Assembly: GCA_001797935.1 (NCBI GenBank)
Contig: MGQT01000036.1
Coordinates: 1 to 7,032 of the forward strand
Source: Deltaproteobacteria bacterium RBG_16_54_18
GTDB taxonomy: Bacteria; Desulfobacterota; B13-G15; RBG-16-54-18
Length of the DNA stretch: 7,032 nucleotides
Direction: 5' to 3'
Under the pieces are notes generated by a model. The model was not told where the DNA came from. It did not search any database and saw only the letters and a list, made by a program, of their open reading frames with translations. Below are positions 1 through 6,633 of this stretch, in pieces. Made by a program: the position numbers and the translations under genes. The first letter of the stretch is position 1. Each line of letters starts with the position of its first letter.

Positions 1-249
1 GATTATTCGCTGGAAGAGGTCCAATTGGTTGAGGTCTTTTTGCTGTTGATAGCGGGTGACGAGGAAGAAGAGCTGGGTCTGCAGGGCATACCTTCGCCTG
101 TCCTGATAGAACTTTTCCAAGAAGGGATTATCCTCCGTTCGTTCAAGGAGGAGATCGCCAGCCAACGCCGTGGCCAGCATCCGGGCAAGCGTCGTCTTCC
201 CGACGCCGATGGGTCCCTCCACTGCGATGTATCTCTTTTCCCCTTCCAT
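1..249 (-). CDS. Deoxynucleoside kinase (Dck/dGK family), N-terminal part, cut by the window edge
   Basis: This partial minus-strand gene starts at the ATG at 249-247, and 83 codons are visible before the left edge. The protein begins MEGEKRYIAVEGPIGVGKTT. Residues 12-19 (GPIGVGKT) form the P-loop. An E-D-N-P-F-L segment lies at residues 39-44, and a D-R-R-R-Y-A-L-Q-T-Q-L-F-F block at residues 50-62. These are hallmarks of bacterial deoxyadenosine/deoxyguanosine kinases, which phosphorylate deoxynucleosides to dNMPs in cytoplasmic nucleotide salvage. A full-length member is usually a little over 200 residues, so more than half lies outside. The start is well fixed because the only upstream in-frame codons before a stop at 306-304 are not start codons. 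The ribosome site is weak (GGCGAG about 12 nt upstream). The gene is divergent from fdhA. Substrate preference cannot be told from this part. Confidence 0.9.
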   Translation of the reverse strand, partial: MEGEKRYIAVEGPIGVGKTTLARMLATALAGDLLLERTEDNPFLEKFYQDRRRYALQTQLFFLVTRYQQQKDLNQLDLFQRII

Positions 250-375
250 AAAAATACTATTCTCGCCAGCTGTCTTACGATTTCTCGATTGGAAAAGCGG
301 CCTTTACGTTAGCATAGCTTTATACTCGTGTCCATCCCGGTTAAAGATGAGTTTACTAGCTGGTCCGCCTACAAA

Positions 376-391
376 TTAAATTACAATTTAA
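376..391. repeat. AT-rich inverted repeat, possible operator
   Basis: TTAAAT-TACA-ATTTAA is a perfect dyad with 6-nt arms and a 4-nt centre, in the AT-rich part of the divergent region. It could bind a dimeric regulator or be chance in AT-rich DNA. It matches no operator that I recognise. Confidence 0.2.
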
Positions 392-529
392 AAATATTAA
401 GTTCATCGTTACCCGGATTCCGCTCAGCGCGGGCTATTTGCAGTTAAGCTTAGAGATCGCCGTCGAAAACATCGCGGACAGCTGCCCATCCTTAACAAGA
501 AAAGATACGTAAAAGTAACAAAAAGAAAC

Positions 530-550
530 AAAAAAGCCTCTAAAAGGCTT
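530..550 (-). terminator. Intrinsic terminator, minus strand, with no visible gene upstream of it
   Basis: Read on the minus strand, AAGCCT (550-545), a 5-nt loop and AGGCTT (539-534) form a 6-bp stem. It is followed by a run of six T (535-530, two of them also in the stem) and further T-rich sequence. On the plus strand the hairpin is followed by no T tract, so it acts in one direction only. No minus-strand gene is seen between here and fdhA. It may end an unannotated small RNA, or stop antisense transcription before the kinase gene. Confidence 0.5.
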
Positions 551-597
551 GGCACGTATGTGAAAAAAACAAGAAAGATTTCGCGGCAAAAATAGGA

Positions 598-626
598 TTG
601 ACAAAAAACTGTCCCTTGTGTTAAAG
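598..626 (+). promoter_or_regulatory. Candidate sigma70 promoter of fdhA
   Basis: A perfect -35 hexamer TTGACA (598-603) is followed after 17 nt by a poor -10 match, TTAAAG (621-626). Transcription would start near 633 and give a leader of about 160 nt before the fdhA start. The weak -10 suggests that an activator may be needed, but no binding site that I recognise is visible. Confidence 0.45.
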
Positions 627-651
627 GTTTCTAGCTTCAAGGGAGGTATGG

Positions 652-798
652 ATGGGTTCCTTACGAGTAAATCAAAAGGGGGGACAGGGTGTGTGTTGTC
701 AGCTACCTCTCCCGCCTTTTTGTTATCGGTTCATTGAGCCTGCGATGCCATCTTTTGTCACAGGAAAATCCGAGAGAGGGGAGGAAACAAAGACATGA
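652..798 (+). CDS. Possible 48-codon leader ORF overlapping the fdhA start
   Basis: A reading frame starts at an ATG at 652, 5 nt after a GGGAGG ribosome-binding sequence (641-646). It ends with a TGA at 796-798, which overlaps the fdhA start codon as ATGA. This layout would allow translational coupling. The predicted peptide (begins MGSLRVNQKGG) resembles no family that I know, has no obvious domain, and runs through the leader hairpin. An alternative ATG at 648, in another frame, gives a 29-codon ORF ending near 737, but it sits too close to the same ribosome site. The arrangement is suggestive, but the coding evidence is weak. Confidence 0.2.
   Translation: MGSLRVNQKGGQGVCCQLPLPPFCYRFIEPAMPSFVTGKSERGEETKT
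674..725 (+). terminator. Terminator-like hairpin in the fdhA leader, possible attenuator
   Basis: Positions 674-688 (AAAAGGGGGGACAGG) pair with 706-720 (CCTCTCCCGCCTTTT) in a 15-position stem. There are two single mismatches (G680/G714 and C685/C709) and a 17-nt loop, and T717-T721 then GTTAT follow. This has the form of an intrinsic terminator lying between the promoter and fdhA. A competing pairing exists: GAGGTA at 643-648 can pair with TACCTC at 704-709, which would break the terminator. The fdhA ribosome-site region can also pair with the same strand (GAGAGG 774-779 with CCTCTC 706-711). Attenuation is inferred, and G-rich sequence makes chance pairings easy. Confidence 0.4.
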
Positions 799-3700
799 AG
801 GTAACGCGACGGGATTTTTTCAAGATCTCAGGGGCGACGGCGGCAGGTCTCTATGCCAGCCAGTTAGGGTTTGATTTGTCCCCTGCCTCTGCCTATGCCG
901 CCACCCTACGCATCAAGGGGGCCAAGGAAACGACCACCATCTGCGCTTACTGCGCGGTGGGGTGCGGGATCATCTGTCACACGAGCGGCGGCAAGGTGAT
1001 CAACACCGAGGGAGACCCGGATCATCCCATCAATCAAGGCTCCCTGTGCGCCAAAGGGGCTGCCCTCTATCAGTGGGTGAACAACCCGAACAGGGTCTCC
1101 ACGCCCCTGTACCGGGCCCCGGGGAGCGCCGGTTGGAAGAAGGTCTCCTGGGATTGGGCCTTGACCGAGATCGCGAAGCGGGTCAAGGATGCCAGGGATC
1201 AGGGGTTTGTCAAGGCTAATGCCAAGGGTCAGGTGGTGAACAGGACGGAGAACATCGCCCACATCGGGTCCGCCGCTTTGGACAACGAGGAGTGCTGGAC
1301 CATACAGGCCATGATGAGGTCCCTGGGGCTCGTCTATATCGAGCACCAGGCGCGTATCTGACACAGCGCTACGGTAGCGGCTCTGGCAGAGTCGTTCGGA
1401 CGTGGCGCCATGACCAACCACTGGATCGATCTCGCGAACAGCGATTGCATCCTGATCATGGGGAGCAACGCCGCCGCAAACCACCCCATCTCCTTTAAAT
1501 GGGTGACCAAGGCGGTGGAGAAGGGAGCAACCCTCATCTCCGTCGATCCCCGCTTTACCCAGACCTCAAGCAAGGCGAACATCTATGCGCCCCTCAGATC
1601 CGGCACCGACATCGCCTTTCTGGGCGGGATGATCAAGTATATCCTGGACAAAGACCTTTACTTTAAAGAGTACGTTGTCGAGTATACTAACGCCTCGTAC
1701 ATCTTGGCAGAGAAGTACGATTTTAAAGACGGGCTCTTTGCCGGCTACAATCCAAAAACTAAGAGCTACGACAAGAGTTTTTGGGCCTTTGAGATGGATG
1801 AGAAGGGTATCCCCAAGAAGGATAAGGGACTCAGGGATGAGCGATGCGTCTTCCAGCAGCTCAAAAAACACTACACGCGCTACACCCTCGATACGGTGTC
1901 GGCCATTACCGGTACCCCCAAGGACCTCCTGGTCAAGGTCTATGAGGCCTACGCGAAGACAGGAAAGCCTGATAAGGCCGGTACGATCATGTACGCCATG
2001 GGCTGGACCCAGCATACGGTCGGTGTACAGAATATCCGCACCATGACCATGATCCAGCTCCTCCTGGGCAACATGGGGGTGGCCGGCGGCGGTGTCAATG
2101 CCCTCAGGGGGGAGTCCAACGTGCAGGGCTCCACGGACCATGGCCTGCTTTTCCATATCTTGCCGGGATATCTGTCCACCCCCAGCCCCCAGTGGCCGAA
2201 GCTTGATGACTACCTCAAGAGGAGACCCAAGAGCAGTGACCCCTTGAGCGCCAACTGGTGGCAGAATGAGCCGAAGTATATGGTGAGCTTCCTCAAATCG
2301 ATGTTCGGGGATGCAGCCACCGCTGCCAACGAGTTCGGCTATCAGTGGCTCCCCAAGGTGGATGTCGGGGTCGACTATTCCTGGTTGAGCCTCTTCGATG
2401 CCATGTATAAGGGGAAATTCACCGGCTTCTTCGCCTGGGGCCAAAACCCCGCCTGCTCCAGCGCCAACGCCAACAAAACCAGGCAGGCCTTGGGCAAGCT
2501 CAAATGGCTGGTGAACGTCAATATGTTCGAGAACGAGACCGGCTCCTTTTGGAAGGGCCCTGGCATGGATCCTGCGAAGGTCAAGACCGAGGTCTTCTAC
2601 CTTCCCTGTGCCGTCTCGGCGGAAAAGGAAGGGTCGATCAGCAACTCCGGGCGCTGGATGCAGTGGCGTTATGCAGCAGCTAAGCCTTTTGGACAGGCTA
2701 AGCCTGACGGTGACATCATCGTCGAACTGTTCGATAAGATACGGGGACTCTATAAAAAGGAGAGGTGGATCTTCCCCGAGCCGATTCTCAACCTCAAGTG
2801 GGATTACACCACCAAGGGGAGGTTTGATCCCCATAAGGTGGCAAAGGAGATCAACGGCTACTACCTGAAGGACGTCACCATACAAAACACTACCTACAAA
2901 AAGGGGAGCCTTGTGCCTGGCTTTGCATCCTTGCAGGCCGACGGCTCCACCTCCTCCGGTTGCTGGATCTACTGCAACTCCTACACGGATAAGGGGAACA
3001 TGGCGGCCCGCAGGGGCTTGAAAGACGCCTCGGGCATCGGGCTTTTTGCCGAGTGGGCGTGGTGCTGGCCGGTCAACCGCCGTATCATCTATAACCGCGC
3101 CTCAGTGGATCGTTTTGGCAAACCCTGGGCACCCAAAAAACCGGTCATCAGCTGGGACGGCTCCAAGTGGGTCGGTGACGTGCCTGACGGTGCATGGCCT
3201 CCCCTGGCCAACGCCGATGGGTCACCCAACCCCAATTCCAAGTATCCCTTTATCATGAAACCCGACGGCTTCGCCGCCATCTTCGGACCTGGCCTGGCAG
3301 ACGGGCCTTTCCCCGAGCACTATGAGCCTTTGGAGTGCCCGGTAGATCGCAACCTGATGAGCTCACAGTTCATCAACCCCACGGTGCGGGTGTACGAAAC
3401 CGATATGGATAAGTTCTTCACGTGTGATCCGCGTTACCCGTTTGTAGGCACCACCTACCGGGTAACCGAGCATTGGCAGACCGGCATTATGACCCGGTGG
3501 CAGCCGTGGCTGCTTGAAGCGGAGCCCCAGCAGTTCTGCGAGATGAGTGAAGAGCTGGCGCAACTGAGGGGCATTAAGAATGGGGAGAAGGTCACCGTAG
3601 AGTCCGCCCGCGGCAAGGTGACGGCGATAGCCATCGTGACCAAGCGGTTTAAGCCGATGCTCATCATGGGCCAGCAGATACATCAGATTGGTCTTCCCTG

Positions 3701-3827
3701 GTGCTATGGCTGGGTGCACCCCAAAGACGGTGGTGACTCATCGAACCTATTAACCCCATCGGTGGGCGACCCCAACACACGCATACCCGAGACCAAGGCG
3801 TTCATGGTGAACGTGCGCAAGGCATAA
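795..3827 (+). CDS. fdhA: Periplasmic selenocysteine formate dehydrogenase, catalytic alpha subunit (1010 residues, Sec at 189)
   Basis: This subunit oxidises formate to CO2, or runs in reverse, at a Mo- or W-bis-pterin guanine dinucleotide site. The N-terminus has a Tat signal (TRRDFFKISG, residues 4-13), with likely cleavage after A35 in A-Y-A. Cys50, Cys53, Cys57 and Cys85 bind one [4Fe-4S] cluster, and the conserved Lys87 follows. Codon 189 is TGA (1359-1361) within HQARI-Sec-H, the same context as the Sec of E. coli FdnG, and the frame stays open on both sides. It must therefore be read as one gene. A pterin-binding glycine-rich block (GVAGGGVNALRG) lies near residues 428-440, and the C-terminal molybdopterin dinucleotide-binding domain spans about 885-1005. 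The length of about 1000 residues is normal for periplasmic FdhA. The start is supported by GGGGAGG at 778-784. fdhB follows after 13 nt. Mo versus W cannot be decided from sequence. Confidence 0.97.
1359..1396 (+). promoter_or_regulatory. Selenocysteine UGA codon and SECIS-like hairpin
   Basis: The UGA at 1359-1361 is followed after 14 nt by a hairpin. Positions 1376-1384 pair with 1388-1396 over 9 bp, including two G-U pairs, closing a GGC loop (1385-1387). Bacterial SECIS elements lie within the coding sequence just after the UGA and present a G-containing apical loop to SelB, so the spacing and shape fit. An alternative fold, CGCTAC pairing with GTAGCG around 1368-1380, competes with it. 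The pairing is seen in the sequence; SelB binding is inferred. Confidence 0.75.
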
Positions 3828-3840
3828 AGGAGGTAATCCC

Positions 3841-4578
3841 ATGGCTGATAAGACATTCTTTATCGATACCACGCGGTGCACTGCTTGTCGCGGCTGTCAG
3901 ATAGCGTGTAAGGAGTGGAACCAAAACCCGGCTACCAAGACCAAGAACTGGGGGAGTCATCAGAATCCCGAGGATCTCTCCTTTGTGACGTACAAGCTTG
4001 TTCGCTTCTCCGAGGTGGTCTCGGGTGGAGCGCTTCGTTGGTACTTCTTCCCTGATCAGTGCCGCCATTGTGTGGAGCCGCCGTGCAAAGATGCCGCCGA
4101 GGCCCTGGGTTATAAAAAGGCCATCATGCGGGATGCGGCAACGGGTGCGGTGCTGTTTAATCAAACGGCGAAGGTAAAGGCGAAGGACTTTGAACAGATC
4201 AAGGAAGCCTGTCCCTTCAATATCCCCCGATATGCTCCGACAAAGATGGTTATGGCTAAATGCACCATGTGCATAGACCGCGTCTCCAACGGGCTTTTGC
4301 CCGCCTGTGTCAAGACCTGTCCCACGGGCGCCATGAACTTTGGCGATCGCAGTCAGATGCTAACCTTGGCCGATAAGCGTGTGAGGGAACTGAAGGCTCA
4401 ATATCCTAAGGCTCAAGTCCTTAACGCCAAGGATGTTCGCACCATCTATCTGATTATCGATGACTCTGTGAGGTACCACAAGTTTGCCAAGGGTCAGGGT
4501 CCGGCAGGGATGACACGAATCATGGCCATGAATAAGCTCATCAGTCCCCTGATGCGTATGGCGGGATTAAAGGGCTAA
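3841..4578 (+). CDS. fdhB: Formate dehydrogenase beta subunit, ferredoxin-like with three [4Fe-4S] clusters
   Basis: This 245-residue electron-transfer subunit partners FdhA. It has exactly twelve cysteines, enough for three [4Fe-4S] clusters: Cys13, 16, 19 and 23 (CTACRGCQIAC); Cys74, 77 and 82 (CRHCVEPPC) with Cys124; and Cys141, 144, 156 and 160 (CTMC and CVKTC). In the middle group the fourth ligand usual for FdnH-type subunits, four residues after Cys82, is absent. Cys124 in EACPFNIPR probably replaces it, as in Desulfovibrio soluble FDH beta subunits. There is no signal peptide, so it should be exported together with FdhA by the FdhA Tat signal. There is no C-terminal membrane helix, unlike E. 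coli FdnH. A near-perfect ribosome site, AAGGAGGT (3827-3834), overlaps the fdhA stop codon. Cluster assignment follows the family and is not proven here. Confidence 0.96.
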   Translation: MADKTFFIDTTRCTACRGCQIACKEWNQNPATKTKNWGSHQNPEDLSFVTYKLVRFSEVVSGGALRWYFFPDQCRHCVEPPCKDAAEALGYKKAIMRDAATGAVLFNQTAKVKAKDFEQIKEACPFNIPRYAPTKMVMAKCTMCIDRVSNGLLPACVKTCPTGAMNFGDRSQMLTLADKRVRELKAQYPKAQVLNAKDVRTIYLIIDDSVRYHKFAKGQGPAGMTRIMAMNKLISPLMRMAGLKG

Positions 4579-4604
4579 TCTTATTTTCATGAAACATCGT
4601 TGAT

Positions 4605-4649
4605 GGGCTTGTCCTGAGGAGTATCTCCTCAGGACAAGCCCTTTCTTTA
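4605..4649 (+). terminator. Perfect 17-bp intrinsic terminator after fdhB
   Basis: Positions 4605-4621 (GGGCTTGTCCTGAGGAG) pair without mismatch with 4625-4641, around a TAT loop (4622-4624). TTTCTTTA follows. It begins 27 nt after the fdhB stop and lies between the structural genes and fdhE. The near-symmetrical stem lacks a strong T tract on the other strand, so plus-strand action is the better reading. Confidence 0.88.
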
Positions 4650-4701
4650 TTGAGGTGGATACGGTAGTATACATGGCATAGAAGGGAGAGGAGTAACTCG
4701 T

Positions 4702-5595
4702 ATGGTAGAATCGCTGGATATGATTAAGGAACGAATAACGCAATTTCAACAAGCAATGCCTTACTGCCGGGAGATCCTTGATTTCTACGCCCTGATTCTG
4801 GAGGAACAGGCGCGGATTCGCCCTCAGTTGAAGATTACCGTGCCCGTCGTCAGCAAGAAACTACTGAGTTCCAGGTTGGATAAAGGCCTTTCGCTGCTGG
4901 GCAAAGAGGGATTTGCAATAGATCTGGATGTAGCACAAAAACTCTTTTATATCCTGAGCGAGATCGGGCAACGATCGACCCCGAAGATGGGCGCGGAGAT
5001 TCCAAGGATTACAGAAGCGGCAGAGCGAGGGACATTAGTGTTGAGAGAGCTGCTCAGCAGACACTATGATATGGACCATCTCAACCAAGCAGCGGAGCGA
5101 TGTGGTGTAGACAAGGGGATCCTCTCGTTCTTGATCCATGCCAGTGTCAAGCCTTCCCTCGATGCCCAGATGGAACAGTTGAAGGGTGATCTCAAGCTGG
5201 AAGAGTGGCTGCAGGGACAGTGTCCCCTGTGCGGGTCTGGTCCCCAGATGGCACAGTTGAGGGATGAGGGGGGGGAACGGTATCTCCAGTGCTCTTTTTG
5301 CGGTTGCCAGTGGCGCTGGGAGCGGATAGGCTGCCCCTATTGTAACAACAAGTCATTTGACTCCCTGCATTACCTTTATTCTGAAGCAGAGGAGGCCTAT
5401 CGAGTTGACCTTTGTGATGCTTGCAAAGGCTACCTGAAGACGGTTGATGCCCGCAAGCTCGATTATGAGCCCTCTTTGGACCTCGAAGATATCGTTACCA
5501 TTCACCTCGACATCCTGGCTCTGGAGAAGGGGTACCGGAGACCTGTTGCCACTCCCTGGAGTCCTCTCACCGATTCATGTCAGGAAAAATCATAG
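4702..5595 (+). CDS. fdhE: Formate dehydrogenase maturation protein FdhE
   Basis: This cytoplasmic accessory protein is needed for active respiratory formate dehydrogenases. In E. coli, FdhE binds the catalytic subunit and carries iron on rubredoxin-like Cys motifs. The product here is 297 residues, close to E. coli FdhE (about 309). Four CxxC pairs lie in the C-terminal half: Cys174/177 (CPLC), Cys197/200 (CSFC, with Cys202 close by), Cys211/214 (CPYC) and Cys238/241 (CDAC). The helical N-terminal half has no signal peptide or membrane segment. The ribosome site GGGAGAGGAG (4684-4693) lies 8 nt before the ATG. The gene is separated from fdhB by a strong terminator, so it needs its own promoter or readthrough. 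The possible promoter, with TATACA at 4668-4673, is poor. Confidence 0.95.
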   Translation: MVESLDMIKERITQFQQAMPYCREILDFYALILEEQARIRPQLKITVPVVSKKLLSSRLDKGLSLLGKEGFAIDLDVAQKLFYILSEIGQRSTPKMGAEIPRITEAAERGTLVLRELLSRHYDMDHLNQAAERCGVDKGILSFLIHASVKPSLDAQMEQLKGDLKLEEWLQGQCPLCGSGPQMAQLRDEGGERYLQCSFCGCQWRWERIGCPYCNNKSFDSLHYLYSEAEEAYRVDLCDACKGYLKTVDARKLDYEPSLDLEDIVTIHLDILALEKGYRRPVATPWSPLTDSCQEKS

Positions 5596-5620
5596 AGAAA
5601 TGTTTTACCGTACTTAATAG

Positions 5621-5806
5621 CTAGGGACGCAACACAGCACATTACCGGTGGCCGTCGAGGGCACCGATGATTGTTTTGTCGACGATACCCTGGCGGCCGC
5701 TGTGGCTCCTATTCTCGATTACGGGGTGAACAATGGGAGAGCGGTGCCGGAACAAGTACGGAGGGTGAACGAGGCAGACGCAGGTGAGCGCAATCGGGGG
5801 GGGTAA
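5621..5806 (+). pseudogene. Coding-like stretch without a start codon, unrecognised; possible gene remnant
   Basis: This frame is open for 61 codons from just after a TAG (5618-5620) to a TAA (5804-5806). It has no ATG, only a GTG at 5648 without a clear ribosome site. The translation looks protein-like, with runs such as AVEGTDDCFVDD and TLAAAVAPILDYGVNNGRAV, and ends at a run of eight G (5796-5803). I do not recognise the family. Its place between fdhE and a broken gene suggests the C-terminal leftover of a deleted gene. A chance open frame in GC-rich DNA is the alternative. Confidence 0.35.
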
Positions 5807-5859
5807 TCCTCCGTGCGATACGATATTGCCAGTATGCTGTTACGCTGCGAGGCCAACGA

Positions 5860-6473
5860 ATGCGGAAAAGAGTGGTGATATTTTTTATCACGGCCGTTTT
5901 CCTCGTTGCGATGACGACGCTGTCCGTCCGGGCAGATAGTGCAAAGGTTACCATCATCTACAGCAATACCATTACGGCGCAGGTCGTGCCGGTGGGGTGC
6001 GGGCTTCCAAGGCCGGCGGTATAGCCAGACGGGCAACGGTCATACGGGAGGCCAGGCAGGAGGGGGAATCTCATCTTTCCCACAAACATTGATCCTTCCC
6101 TCCTCGTTTCCCAAAAAAAAGAGGCCGCGCGGCACGCCCAATTGCTCATTGATTGCTTCAACCGCATGGGGTGCGACGCGGTGGGCATCGGGATCGGGGA
6201 ATTCAGACTCGGTGCTAAAGATTTTATCGCCTTACACAGAAAGGTCCAGTTTCCCTTTCTTTCCGCCATTGTAACCTTATTGGAGGGGCAGCAGGGGCCT
6301 CTCCAGACGAAAAGAAAAAAATCGAGGCAGAGCTTCTGGAACTGAAAAAAGGAAATAGCTATCACAACGAGTTCATTGCGCTCTCAGCGAATGTCCGGGA
6401 AGAGCAAGGGATAAAGAAATTTATCCGGGATTTCAGGTCAAAGAAAGGGGAACTGGAAAAGGGGTGCAAATAG
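5860..6473 (+). pseudogene. Broken secreted 5'-nucleotidase/UshA-like metallophosphoesterase
   Basis: The start is a credible secreted protein: MRKRVVIFFITAVFLVAMTT opens a Sec signal peptide with likely cleavage after VRA (residue 25), then KVTIIYSNT, like the first strand of UshA-type phosphoesterases. The frame stops at a TAG (6022-6024). The protein continues in another frame from 6009 (KAGGIARRATVIREARQEG), returns to the first frame at about 6067 (NLIF, then QLLIDCFNRMGCDAVGIGIG and FPFLSA), and shifts again near 6270 to run to a TAG at 6471-6473 (PDEKKKIEAELLELKKG, then FIALSANVREEQGIKKF). That is at least three frameshifts. Known family members are several hundred residues, and here FPFLSANLI is followed almost at once by what looks like the C-terminal tail, so the middle seems deleted. 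The family call is by motif resemblance only. Confidence 0.65.
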
Positions 6474-6633
6474 AACGAGATAGCCAGGCTTAGTCTTGCA
6501 ATGTCAGACCAGTCATGGGAAAGGAGGGAAGCGCCAAAGGCATTGCTTGTCTTTTTTTTAAACCTCCCTCGTGCCCGTAATCTCCGTGACCTTCCTGGCA
6601 TCGAACTTACCGTCCGCTGACTGTCCCAGAGAT
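6474..6633. other. Short intergenic stretch between the pseudogene and the feo operon end
   Basis: These convergent ends hold no clear gene. A minus-strand open stretch (6558-6653) reads protein-like near its end (DGKFDARKVTEITG, then a stop) but has no start codon and overlaps the end of the Cys-rich small gene. I do not recognise it. No convincing minus-strand terminator for the feo genes is seen. Confidence 0.35.
6533..6559 (+). terminator. Weak candidate terminator after the pseudogene
   Basis: A run of eight T (6552-6559) follows a poor hairpin. Possible stems are GCC/GGC at 6533-6541, or CAA..TTG at 6535-6549 with bulges. The T tract is strong but the stem is not, so termination is uncertain. 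Confidence 0.2.

Larger units (their letters stand above)
250..597. other. Divergent intergenic region, dNK side
   Basis: I find no convincing protein-coding gene here. A possible minus-strand -10 element for the kinase gene, TATAAA, lies at 324-319, but no good -35 box accompanies it. The stretch from about 370 to 400 is AT-rich and holds a small inverted repeat. The stretch from about 485 to 600 is purine-rich on the plus strand and holds a minus-strand terminator. A 68-codon minus-strand reading frame across 434-640 has no ribosome site and contains that terminator, so it is not called. Confidence 0.5.

Noticed and set aside
25..312. Plus-strand 95-codon open frame at the left end
   Set aside because: It is antisense to the deoxynucleoside kinase, whose P-loop and DRRRY motifs are clear on the minus strand.
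434..640. Minus-strand 68-codon open frame in the divergent region
   Set aside because: It has no ribosome site and its frame runs through an intrinsic terminator of the same strand.
906..1484. A 192-codon minus-strand open frame over the FdhA N-terminal region
   Set aside because: It is antisense to the Fe-S and Sec region of fdhA, with low-complexity Gly/Pro/Asp-rich translation and no ribosome site.
1566..2885. A 439-codon open frame antisense to fdhA
   Set aside because: It lies wholly opposite a conserved enzyme-coding region, has no recognisable domain, and is explained by the codon pattern of fdhA on the other strand.
1410..3827. Separate gene starting at the ATG at 1410
   Set aside because: This methionine (residue 206) lies within a conserved FdhA segment (FGRGAMTNHW). 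The upstream UGA is selenocysteine, so it is an internal codon.
5640..5665. Hairpin CGGTG..CACCG after fdhE as a possible terminator
   Set aside because: There is no T tract, and it lies inside a coding-like open stretch where such pairing is likely by chance.
5719..6365. Several minus-strand open frames (5719-6036, 5958-6365)
   Set aside because: They lie opposite the signal peptide and phosphoesterase-like segments, which read convincingly on the plus strand.
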